This document shows, piece after piece, positions 27,735-36,900 of a DNA stretch of 64,000 nucleotides. The notes beneath the pieces are model-generated. The model did no database searches. It was not told the DNA's origin and saw only the letters and a list, made by a program, of their open reading frames with translations. A program made the position numbers and the translations under genes. Origin of the DNA: an uncultured Anaerolineae bacterium (GTDB taxonomy: Bacteria > Chloroflexota > Anaerolineae > Aggregatilineales > Phototrophicaceae); contig CALKJO010000011.1 of assembly GCA_937995825.1 (NCBI GenBank), positions 17,621-81,620 of the forward strand, written 5' to 3'. The first letter of the stretch is position 1. Each line of letters starts with the position of its first letter.

Positions 27735-29634
27735 CGCCGCAAAACTGCTCTGGACTCTCGTTCTCGCACTGGTGCTGGCTGGCTGCACGGGGTTAGCGGG
27801 CGAACCGCGCATCGTGGCGACGCTGGTCATGCCGACAGCGACCGCCGAGCCGCGCCCGCCATCGACCGCGCCGGATGTGGCGGTTGGCGCGCAGATTTTC
27901 GCGGCGCGCTGCGTCTCGTGTCACGGCGCCAATGGCGCAGGCAATGGGGAGCTGGTGCTGGCGGGGCAGGTCGGCGCGATGTCCAGCTTTCAGGACGCGG
28001 CAACCGCCTCTGTCCAGCGCCCGACCGCCTGGTACGGCACGATCACCTACGGACGCATCGCCAACCTGATGCCGCCCTGGAACAACGCGCTTAGCGAGGC
28101 GGAGCGCTGGGCGGTCGCCATGTACAGCTACACGCTCCACTACACGCCGGCGCAGTTGGCGCTCGGCGCGGAGGTCTACCGCGATTTCTGCGCTGCCTGT
28201 CATGGTGACAGCGGGCGCGGCGACGGACCCGACGCGCCGACGCTGCGTGAGCCGCCCGGCAATCTGACCGATCCGGAGGCGATGCTGGCGCTTTCGGACG
28301 AACACATCTATATCACCATCGCTGAAGGCGCGGGCGAGATGCCCGCTTTTGCCGACGATCTGAGCGAGGACGAGATGCGCGCCGCCGTCGCTTATACGCG
28401 GACGCTGGCGCTGGCGAACGCTGATGCCATCGGTCAGATCGTCGAAGCGGCGCAGCCGGTCGCAACGCCGGAAGTGGGCGCGAGCGTTTCGGCGCAGCTG
28501 GCGGCGGAGACAACGGCTGAAGCGCTCGCAGTCGGCACGGTTGTCGGGCAGATCACCAACGGCACAGCGGGCGGAGTCGTCCCCCCTGACCTGACCGTCG
28601 TCCTGTATCGGCTCGACCAGCAGCTCAACCAGACGCAGTATGAGACGCAGGCGGACGCCGGCGGTGCGTATCGCATCGAAGGCGTGCCGTTTGACGCATC
28701 ATCCAATTATGTGGCGACGGTCACCTACCGCGACCGGCTGTTCACCAGCGGCGTTGCCGCTGGCACAGGCGAGACGCTCAATCTGCCCGTCACGATCTAC
28801 GAACTGACCGAAGACCCGTCAGTCCTCAGCATCAGCGGCGTGGTGACACAGGTCAATGCGGTCGGCACGAGCTTAGAAGTGACGCAGGTCATGAGCTTCA
28901 GCAACCGCTCTGATCGCGCTTTCAGCACCAGCCAGGCGGCGAGCGATGGACGCGCCATCTCGATTGCTGTGCCGCTGCCGGTCGGATCGGTGATCGCTGG
29001 GCTGATCAATCAGGGGCGCTATGTGATCGCCCCGGATCAGTACACCATCTTCGATACCGTGCCGGTGCTGCCAGGGGATGAGCATGTCGTCCACTTTGTC
29101 TACATCGTCCCCTATGATTCCAGCGGAGCGGTGATCGAACAGCCCATCGTCTATGACCTGAATGGGCAGGTGCGGCTGCTGCTCTCACCAGACACGCTCA
29201 GCGCCACCAGCGATCAGCTCACCCCGCTCGGCGTCGAGACCATCGGGCAGCGCCGCTTACGATCCTACGGCGGGGCGCTGACGCTGACAGCCGGCGACGC
29301 GCTGCGCTACACGCTTTCCGGCGCGCCGGCGGCGTCTGCGGACGCAGGGGGCGGCGGCGTCACTGCCAACAGCCTGCCGCTGGTGATCCTGGCTGTGATC
29401 GGGCTGCAGGTGGTGATCTTCAGCAGCATCTACCTGCTGATCGATCAGCGCCGCAGACGGGCGGCGCCGGCGCTTTCGAAGGCGCAGTTGATCGATGCGC
29501 TGATCCGCCAAGTCGCGGAGCTGGACGCCGAATTTGAAGCGGGCAAGATCGAAAAATCAGTTTATGAGCGTCAGCGCGCCCTGCTCAAGGATCGGCTTGC
29601 GGTGCATATCGAGAAGGAAGGCGTGTCAAAGTGA
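27724..29634 (+). CDS. Diheme cytochrome c lipoprotein with C-terminal membrane anchor
   Basis: The 636-residue product begins with a lipoprotein signal (LVLAGC, Cys21). Two c-type domains follow, with C63-VSC-H67 and C156-AAC-H160, then about 300 residues of beta-sandwich sequence (carboxypeptidase-regulatory-like from about 272, AGGAYRIEGVPF). A membrane helix (about 550-575) leads to a cytoplasmic tail ELDAEFEAGKIEKSVYERQ, which resembles the CcmI segment of the preceding gene. A cytochrome inside the ccm operon may be a dedicated electron carrier or a co-expressed substrate. The fusion is unusual and I know no named family. Confidence 0.85.
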   Translation: MSTNAAKLLWTLVLALVLAGCTGLAGEPRIVATLVMPTATAEPRPPSTAPDVAVGAQIFAARCVSCHGANGAGNGELVLAGQVGAMSSFQDAATASVQRPTAWYGTITYGRIANLMPPWNNALSEAERWAVAMYSYTLHYTPAQLALGAEVYRDFCAACHGDSGRGDGPDAPTLREPPGNLTDPEAMLALSDEHIYITIAEGAGEMPAFADDLSEDEMRAAVAYTRTLALANADAIGQIVEAAQPVATPEVGASVSAQLAAETTAEALAVGTVVGQITNGTAGGVVPPDLTVVLYRLDQQLNQTQYETQADAGGAYRIEGVPFDASSNYVATVTYRDRLFTSGVAAGTGETLNLPVTIYELTEDPSVLSISGVVTQVNAVGTSLEVTQVMSFSNRSDRAFSTSQAASDGRAISIAVPLPVGSVIAGLINQGRYVIAPDQYTIFDTVPVLPGDEHVVHFVYIVPYDSSGAVIEQPIVYDLNGQVRLLLSPDTLSATSDQLTPLGVETIGQRRLRSYGGALTLTAGDALRYTLSGAPAASADAGGGGVTANSLPLVILAVIGLQVVIFSSIYLLIDQRRRRAAPALSKAQLIDALIRQVAELDAEFEAGKIEKSVYERQRALLKDRLAVHIEKEGVSK

Positions 29635-29658
29635 CGCCGCCGCTTCGCCCCCTGAGCT

Positions 29659-30381
29659 ATGGCGCTGATTGAGATCGAGAAGCTGGTCAAACGGTATGGC
29701 TTTGTCCCGGCGCTGCGGGGGATCGACCTGGCGGTCGAGCGCGGGGAGTGCGTCACGCTGATCGGCGCAAATGGCAGCGGCAAAAGCACGCTCATCCGCC
29801 TGCTGTGCGGGCTGAGCAAGCCGACCAGCGGCACCATTCGCATCGGCGGCTGGATGATCCCAGGTGAGGCGGAGGCGGTGCGCGCGCAGATCGGGCTGAT
29901 CGCGCATAAGCCGCTGCTCTATGAAGGGCTGACCGGGCGCGAGAATCTGGTGTTTTTTGCGCGTTTATATGGCGCGAAACCGGATCGGGTGGACGCGATG
30001 CTTGAGCGCGTTGGCTTGTCCAAGCGCGCTGACGATCCGGCGCGGGCGTATTCGCGCGGGATGATGCAGCGGCTGAGTCTGGCGCGGGCGCTGCTGCATG
30101 AGCCGGACGTGCTGCTCTTCGATGAGCCGTATACCGGGCTGGACGCCGATTCGTCCGCAACGCTGGACTCGATCATCTTGGAAACCCGCGCCGAGGGGCG
30201 GACGCTGATCATGGCGCTGCACGACTTCGAGCGCGCCGCCCGCCTCTCCAGCCGGATCGTCCTCTTGGCGCGGGGCAAAGTCGCTCATGACAGCGCGGAA
30301 CAGGGCGCGGCTGTGGACGCCGCGGCGCTGGCGGCGCTCTATGCAGCGGCGGGCGGGTCAAGTGGGCGGATCAACCCATGA
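29659..30381 (+). CDS. ccmA: Haem ABC exporter ATPase CcmA
   Basis: The 240-residue ABC ATPase has Walker A GANGSGKST, the signature YSRGMMQRLSLAR and Walker B LLFDEPYTGLD. With CcmB and CcmC it releases haem-loaded CcmE. Its position before ccmB (ATGA overlap) supports CcmA over a general ABC ATPase. Confidence 0.92.
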   Translation: MALIEIEKLVKRYGFVPALRGIDLAVERGECVTLIGANGSGKSTLIRLLCGLSKPTSGTIRIGGWMIPGEAEAVRAQIGLIAHKPLLYEGLTGRENLVFFARLYGAKPDRVDAMLERVGLSKRADDPARAYSRGMMQRLSLARALLHEPDVLLFDEPYTGLDADSSATLDSIILETRAEGRTLIMALHDFERAARLSSRIVLLARGKVAHDSAEQGAAVDAAALAALYAAAGGSSGRINP

Positions 30382-31058
30382 CGGCGGCTTTTCTGCGCGC
30401 CATGATCGCTGTCGCGCGCAAGGACTTTCGCGCAGAGGCGCGCAGTCGTGAGCTGCTCAGCCTGATGGGTCTGTTCTCGCTGCTCAGCATCCTGATCTTC
30501 AGCTTTGCCCTCGAACTCAACCGCACCGCGCGGCTGGAAGTGGTCGGCGGCGTGCTTTGGGTGACGATCCTGTTCGCCAGCATCCTCGGCTTGAATCGCG
30601 GCATGGCGCTGGAGCGCGAAGGCGGCGGCATGGATGCGCTGCTGATCGCGCCGATCCCGCGCGGCGCGATCTTTGCGGGCAAGCTGATCGGCAATTTCGC
30701 TTTCGCCTTCACCGTCGGCGTGCTGCTCACCCCGATCATGTCCGCGCTTTACACCGTCCCCGCGCTTCAGCCGTCTGTGATCGGCGCGCTGGCGCTCGGC
30801 ACGCTCGGTATCGCCACCGTCGGGACGGTGTTAGCGGCGCTGATCGGCGCGACTCGCGCCCGTGACAGCCTGCTGCCGATCCTCATGCTGCCCGTCGCGC
30901 TGCCTGTCCTGATCGCGGCGTCGCGCGCCAGCGGCGGACTGCTGACGGGCGCAGCCAACGCCGACGCGGGCGCCTGGCTGCTCGGTCTGGCGCTGATGGA
31001 CGCGATTTATCTGCTGGTTTGCGGGGCGCTGTTTGGGTTTGTGGTCGAGGAGGGTTAA
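30378..31058 (+). CDS. ccmB: Haem exporter permease CcmB
   Basis: The 226-residue protein has six hydrophobic segments and the CcmB pattern, including ARKDFRAEARSRE near the N-terminus, GMALEREGGGMDALLIAP and SLLPILMLPVALPVLIAA. It overlaps ccmA by 4 bases. A separate promoter lies before ccmC, so this gene ends the first ccm transcript. Confidence 0.92.
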   Translation: MTAAFLRAMIAVARKDFRAEARSRELLSLMGLFSLLSILIFSFALELNRTARLEVVGGVLWVTILFASILGLNRGMALEREGGGMDALLIAPIPRGAIFAGKLIGNFAFAFTVGVLLTPIMSALYTVPALQPSVIGALALGTLGIATVGTVLAALIGATRARDSLLPILMLPVALPVLIAASRASGGLLTGAANADAGAWLLGLALMDAIYLLVCGALFGFVVEEG

Positions 31059-31103
31059 ATCACCGTATAAATCAATGTTATTTTGAGATTTTAGTAGATT
31101 TTA

Positions 31104-31131
31104 TTGAATTGCGGCTGAGATGGGTTACAAT
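31104..31131 (+). promoter_or_regulatory. Promoter before ccmC
   Basis: TTGAAT (31104-31109), 16 bases, then TACAAT (31126-31131), in a locally AT-rich 110-base gap. It would allow ccmC and the following gene to be expressed independently. Confidence 0.6.
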
Positions 31132-31168
31132 TTGCGGTAAAGCACGGAGTTTTTGAGGAGTCAAGCAC

Positions 31169-31945
31169 ATGGAGGCAGCACGCGGCGCTCATCCACTGAG
31201 CGCGGAGATGCCAGCGTCTCAGGCACGGACGGGGACAATCGCGCTGACAGTACTTACTATCTTGACGATCTTCGGCGTGATTTTCGGCTTGTATATGGGC
31301 TTGGTGCGCGCTGGCACGGACATCGATCAGGGCAGCGTCCAGCGGATTTTCTACATTCACATGCCGTCGTTCTTCGGCGCGATGCTGGCGTTCGGCGCGG
31401 CGGTTGTTGGCGGCATTATGTATCTGCGCACGCGCCAGCATAAATGGGACACGCTCTCGCTGGCGGGCGTGGAGATCGGCATTGCGCTGGCGCTGGTCAA
31501 CCTGGTCACCGGAGCGATCTGGGCGCGCCCGATCTGGAACACCTGGTGGAATTGGGATCCGCGCCTGACCGCCGACGCGATCATGGTTCTGACCTACGCC
31601 GCCTATTTAATGCTGCGCAGCGGCATCGATAACCCCGATACGCGCCGGCGCTTTGCCGCTGTCTACGGCATCATCGCTTTCACCTCGGTGCTGATGGTGC
31701 TAATCATCCCGCGCATCATCCCGACGACGATCCATCCGGTCGTGATCGGGCCTGTGTTCACATCGTCCGAACTGGCGCAGGGCGGCTTTGAGCTGCAAGC
31801 GACGGCGGGAGTCGGCGCGGCGCTGGGGATCAATTTCATCGTCTGGATGTTCCTCATCCCGATCACGCTGCTCTGGCATCGGATTCGGCTGCAAAACCTG
31901 GCGGATCGCGTTGAAGCGATGAAGACCGAGGCGCTGTCATCATGA
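31169..31945 (+). CDS. ccmC: Haem-handling protein CcmC
   Basis: The 258-residue six-helix protein has the tryptophan-rich motif TWWNWDPRLTADA and FYIHMPS, with histidines placed as haem ligands. CcmC presents haem to CcmE. A GAGGAG site precedes the ATG. The stop overlaps the next gene by 4 bases. Confidence 0.95.
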   Translation: MEAARGAHPLSAEMPASQARTGTIALTVLTILTIFGVIFGLYMGLVRAGTDIDQGSVQRIFYIHMPSFFGAMLAFGAAVVGGIMYLRTRQHKWDTLSLAGVEIGIALALVNLVTGAIWARPIWNTWWNWDPRLTADAIMVLTYAAYLMLRSGIDNPDTRRRFAAVYGIIAFTSVLMVLIIPRIIPTTIHPVVIGPVFTSSELAQGGFELQATAGVGAALGINFIVWMFLIPITLLWHRIRLQNLADRVEAMKTEALSS

Positions 31946-32799
31946 GCCGCCGCGCACGACTGATGATCGCTGCTGCGCTGCTGCTGGCGGCGGGCGCGGC
32001 GTTTGCGCAGGAGGCGGAGCCGCAGCGCGATCTGGTGACGCTCTACAGCCATCCGACCGAGCGCTATCACGTCTTCATCCCGCCTGGCTGGCGGGATGAC
32101 AGCACACCGCAGTTTGCGCAGATCGAGCGCGGCACAACCCAGATCGTGGCGCGCTCGTTTCCGGCGGGCGACGTCGAAGCGGCGCTGGCGCAAACACTCA
32201 CTGAATTCCTGCCCAACCTAGCAGACCTGACGCCGACACTGCTCGACCCCGTCACGCTCAACAATGGGACATGGCAGATCGCGCTCTATCCGCCAGAGGA
32301 GGCGGGGACACTGACTGGGTTCGTCCAGCGCTTTGAAGATGTCACCTATGTGCTGCTGATGTTCAGCGGCGCGGACTCGCGCCCGATCTTTTTGCCCATC
32401 CCAGCCGACGGCAGTCTGTCGGCGGCGGTCGAAGCGGCGGCGGGGCTGGCGGGCTTCACCGACGCCGCTGTCATCAATGAAGGCGCGGAGCCGGTTGAGG
32501 TGGCTGGTCAAGCGTACACCCCCTTCACATTGACGCAGGGAGCGCTGGAGATCAATGCGTTTGCGCGGACGGTCGGCGGGAGTGCGTTTGTGCTGGTGCA
32601 TGGTCTGCCGGACGACGCAGCGATCTTCTCCATCGTCCTCGACTTCTTCATCACGCCGGAGACGACCGATTATCTCTATCTCGGTGTTGCCGCGACCGCG
32701 ATCGTCCTGGGGTTGCTCGTGTTCAGCATGTTCCTGCGCGCGCGCGCGCTGCGCGCTGATCTGCGCACCCTTCAGCAGCTGAAGGCGGACGCGGCATAG
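31942..32799 (+). CDS. Exported protein with CcmD-like C-terminal helix
   Basis: The 285-residue product has a signal peptide (to about residue 24), a PsbP-like globular domain beginning YSHPTERYHVFIPPGW, and a C-terminal membrane helix (about 247-268, YLYLGVAATAIVLGLLV) with a basic helical tail RARALRADLRTLQQL. The helix-plus-tail resembles CcmD, the tiny protein normally encoded just after ccmC. No separate ccmD is present. The CcmD role is inference from position and pattern. Confidence 0.7.
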   Translation: MSRRARLMIAAALLLAAGAAFAQEAEPQRDLVTLYSHPTERYHVFIPPGWRDDSTPQFAQIERGTTQIVARSFPAGDVEAALAQTLTEFLPNLADLTPTLLDPVTLNNGTWQIALYPPEEAGTLTGFVQRFEDVTYVLLMFSGADSRPIFLPIPADGSLSAAVEAAAGLAGFTDAAVINEGAEPVEVAGQAYTPFTLTQGALEINAFARTVGGSAFVLVHGLPDDAAIFSIVLDFFITPETTDYLYLGVAATAIVLGLLVFSMFLRARALRADLRTLQQLKADAA

Positions 32800-32841
32800 C
32801 CGCATCGGCGGCGACGAGATCACCGGCATTGAGTTCATCTG

Positions 32842-32872
32842 AGCGCGTTAGGATTTCTTAACGCGCTTTGAG
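32842..32872 (+). terminator. Hairpin terminator at the end of the ccm region
   Basis: AGCGCGTTA (32842-32850) and TAACGCGCT (32859-32867) pair perfectly around an 8-base loop; the following TTGAGTT is only weakly T-rich. Confidence 0.55.
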
Positions 32873-32960
32873 TTCTATGGCATAGACCGGATTTCGCAAG
32901 TATAGTGTAAGATAATTGAAATGCTGAACCGCCAAACCGCCGAGGATTGAGGGGCGACTG

Positions 32961-33890
32961 ATGAGTAAAGGGCGCATCTTGGTCGTGGAAGACGACTTTG
33001 ACATTTCCAATATGCTGCGCATCTATTTCAGCGCGCAGGGATACGAGGTGCAGGTCGCGCCGCGCGGAGGTGATGCGCTCTCGATGACGCGCAAGCAGCT
33101 CCCGACGCTGATCATGCTGGACATCATGCTGCCTGATATGAACGGCTATGATGTCTGCCGTGAACTGCGCACGACCACGCGTACCAGTCACATCCCGATC
33201 ATCTTCTTGACGCAGAAAGATGAGCGCAGCGACAAGATTAAAGGCTTGGAGCTAGGCGCAGACGATTACGTGATCAAGCCGTTCGACATTGAGGAGCTGC
33301 GCCTGCGCGTGCAGAACGCCATCGGGCGCGTCAGCCAGCAGTCGCAGATCGATCCCAAGTCCAACCTTCCGACCGGACGGCTGATCGAGGATCAGCTCCG
33401 CTCGCTGATGCACGCTGAAGGGAACTGGACGTATCTTGATCTGAAAATCGACTCGTTCGACGCTTTCACCGATGTGTATGGGTTCGTCGCCGGCGATGAA
33501 GTGATCCGCTTCACCGCCCTGCTGATCGGCGATGTGATCGATGAGGTGGGGACAGCAGACGATTTCGCCGGGCATCCAGGGCGCGATAATTTCATCGTGA
33601 TCACCCATGCCCCCGACGGCAACCGCGTCCGCAATCGGCTGATCGAGCGTTTCAATGAGGATGTCAAGCAGCATTACTCGTTCATCGACCGAGAGCGCGG
33701 CTATATTCTGGTTCCCGATCCAACTTATGGCGAGCGGCAGGTTCCGCTGATGACGCTGGCAACCGGCGCAGTCTCAACCCGAACGCACCAGTTCTCCGAT
33801 ATTCGCGAGATTACCGAGCTTGCCGCCGATGAGCGCCGGCGCGGAGTCAGTGGGGCGGACAGCAGTGCCAACCTGCTTACATCATGGTGA
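32961..33890 (+). CDS. Response regulator with degenerate GGDEF domain
   Basis: The N-terminal receiver (about 1-125) has the acidic pair E10/D11-D12, phospho-acceptor D54 in MLDIMLPD and K106 in VIKPFD. The C-terminal region (about 135-300) has a GGDEF-like fold, but the active-site loop reads HPGRDNF where GGDEF is expected, so diguanylate cyclase activity is unlikely. It could instead sense nucleotide or dimerise. It lies 41 bases before the giant kinase and is a likely partner. Confidence 0.85.
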   Translation: MSKGRILVVEDDFDISNMLRIYFSAQGYEVQVAPRGGDALSMTRKQLPTLIMLDIMLPDMNGYDVCRELRTTTRTSHIPIIFLTQKDERSDKIKGLELGADDYVIKPFDIEELRLRVQNAIGRVSQQSQIDPKSNLPTGRLIEDQLRSLMHAEGNWTYLDLKIDSFDAFTDVYGFVAGDEVIRFTALLIGDVIDEVGTADDFAGHPGRDNFIVITHAPDGNRVRNRLIERFNEDVKQHYSFIDRERGYILVPDPTYGERQVPLMTLATGAVSTRTHQFSDIREITELAADERRRGVSGADSSANLLTSW

Positions 33891-33931
33891 ACCATCATCC
33901 AGTCGTAACCTAGCGCGGAGCAGCGGGCGAC

Positions 33932-36900
33932 ATGGAACTTTTTGTAATCTTATTCTTTGGCGGCGGCGGCTTGCTGCTGTCGCTGTTTCTATGGTCGCGC
34001 CAGCGCAGCCGGATGGGATCGATCCCGCAGACGCTTGATGAGCAGGCGGGCGCGGGCAGCCGCGATGGGGTGCTGGCAGTGCAGCCAGGCGGACGCCTGC
34101 TGTATGCCAACAGTGTGCTGCGAAGCTGGCTGGCGCTGGAAGGCGCGGAGCTGGATTTGGAGACGCTAGCGCGCCAGGCGCAGCCGGCGGATGCCTTTTG
34201 GGGGCTGCTGCTCGAGGATGGAAATGTCGTTTTTCGGCTGGGCGCGCGCTGGGTCGAAGGCGCGTCGCACCGCGTCCCCATTGGCGCGGATACCCGCATC
34301 ATGGTGGTGCTGCGCGAAATCGACTCCGCCTCCCCTGACATAGGCGTCAGCAGCGCCCGCGCGCAGCTCGGCGGGGCAATCACGATTGTCAACGAGATCA
34401 ACGAGACGATCAACGCCAGCCTGGGCATTGAGCGCGTGCTGCCGGCGCTGCTGGCGATTGTTCGCAAGGTCATTCCCGCTGATGCTGGCGAAATCTGCTT
34501 GTATGACCCTGAAAACGGCATCCTCGTCCCGCGCGGATGGGATGGCGACAGCGCTTACGTCCTGGCGCTGGCGGCGGCGGGCGGCTATTACGATGTCGGT
34601 GAGGGCATCAGCGGGTGGATCGCCATGTATCGCCAGCCAGTGCTGGTTGCCGACGCGCACGCTGACGCGGTCGTCCGCCCGAAGCTGAGCGAGAGCCCGT
34701 ATCGCAGCTATCTCGCTGTCCCGCTCACGCTCGGCGACCTGCACTTCATCGGCACATTTGAACTCGCCTCGGTCACCCCCGGCTTTTACACCGCCAACCA
34801 CCTGACGCTGCTGACCACCGTTGCCCGCCCGCTGGCAACCGCGATCTACAATGCGCAGCTTTACGCGGCGCAGGCGCAGCGGATCGAGGAACTGGCGACC
34901 TTGCAGAGCGAGATCGTCCAGGCGCGCTCTGCTGACGCCGAGGCGCTCTATGCCGCGCTGACCGAGCGCGTCGCGCGCCTGATGGACTCCGGCATGTGCG
35001 GCGTTCTGCTCTACGATCAGCGCCGCCGCGCGCTGATCGCCGAAGTCCCCTTTTTCGGGCTGCCGATGCAGTTGGTGCGCGGCTATACGATTCCGGTCGG
35101 TGAGGAAGGCTCGCCAGGGCGCGCGCTGTGGGAGCGCGATTTCTGGATCAGCAATGATCTGGCGGATGAGCCGAATATCGAGCCGCTCGGCATGATGCGC
35201 CTGATCAACCCCGGCGGCATCGAAAACACCGCCATCATACCGCTGCTGGTCGGCGGACGGCGCATCGGCATGTTGCAGGTCGGCAATAAGCGGACGCACG
35301 GCGGCTATGCCAGCATCGATATGCAGCATTTCCGGCTGCTGGCGGCGCAGGCGGCGGTCGCGGTCGAAGAAGTCCGGCTGGCGCAGGAGCAGGCGCGCCG
35401 CGACGCTGAGATGAGCGGTCTGGAAGAGCTGGCGCAGTCGTTCGGCGAACTGACCGACGAAACCGAGTTTCTGCGCGCGACCACTGAGCGCATCGCCCGC
35501 CTGATGGACGTCGCCGCGTGCGGCATCCTGCTCTATGATGAGCAGAGCAGCACGCTCAGGGCGCGCCCGCCCTTCTACGGCTTTCCCGATGCTGTAATCG
35601 CGGCATACAACATCTATCTCGAACCCAGCAGCCCAATTGCGCAAATCTGGCAGGAAAACGACTGGTGGTATACCAATAACACCAGCACCGACAGCGTTGT
35701 CCTCAGCGCCGGACTCGCCGACCTGGCTCAGGCGCTCGGCATCCAGCGAACCATGCTGGTCGTCATGAACGTCAGGGGGATCAGACTGGGTGTGATTCAA
35801 ATCTCGAACAAACACAGCGGCGATTTCACCGATGAGGACGCCCGCCTGCTGCTGATTCTGGCGGCGCAGGTCGGCGGCATGATCGAAAACAGCCGCCTAT
35901 TCCGCGAGACACAGCGGCGCGCCGAACAAGCCGAACGCCTGCGCGTGCTGGCGGAGCGCGCCAGCGCCATCCTGACGGGCGAGGACGATCTGCGGTCGAT
36001 CTTGGCTGAAGTCGCGCGGCTGCTCGAAAGCCCGGCGGTGTTCGTCAGCCTGCTCGATATGCAGGTGGGCGTGCTGGTGACGCAGCCGCGTTACACCTTC
36101 GGGCTGGAGCTGGTCGAACCCCTGGTTGAGGATGCCAGCGCGCCCGGCTTCGAGCGGACGCCTGCCATCGCTCGCGCCCCGCTGATCAGCCGCGATGTGA
36201 GTGCCGAGTCCGCGCTGCCCATCAACTATCGGGCTGCGGCGGCGCAGATGGGGATGCGCGCTGCGCTGATCGTGCCGCTGGCGATCGGTGACACGGCGCT
36301 CGGCGAGCTGGGCGTGATGAACCGCCCCGATCCCCCGTATGGCGACGCCGATCTTGCGCTGCTGACTCAGGCGGCGATTCAGATCGCCGGCGCATTCGAC
36401 CGGATTCGCCTGTACGAGGCGACGGGCGAGAATCTGCGCCGGCGCCTCGCCGAATTAGACGCGATCAACCGCGTGTCCAGCGAGGTCGCACAGACGCTCG
36501 ATCTGGATCAAGTGCTTGAAGTCATCCGGCAGGAGGCAGTGCGCGCCACCGATGCGGCGGACGGCACGGTTGTCCTGCTCGCGCCGCCGGAGACGTGGGG
36601 TTCGCCAGATGTGCTGGCGATCAGCCGCCGCCTGAACGCCGCGCCGCGCTGGTCTGGACTGGCGGACATCGAGCGCGAGGCGGCGCGCCGCCTGACTGAG
36701 GCGGTCATCGTCGATGATTACGAGCTGCGCGCTGACTTGTCCGCGCCGGATGCGCACATGCGCTCGGCGCTGGCGGCAGCGATCGTATATGAAGATCACC
36801 CGGTCGGCGTCATCCATCTGTATCACCCGCAGCCGAACCACTTCGACAGCCGCGCCGCGACCTTTGTGCTGACGTTATCGGCGAAAGCCTCGCTCAGCTA

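Noticed and set aside
34166..35815. Long minus-strand open frame opposite the giant kinase, with similar ones at 40970-42568 and 42780-44384
   Set aside because: All are antisense to proteins with clear motifs and have low-complexity Arg/Gln-rich translations typical of shadows.
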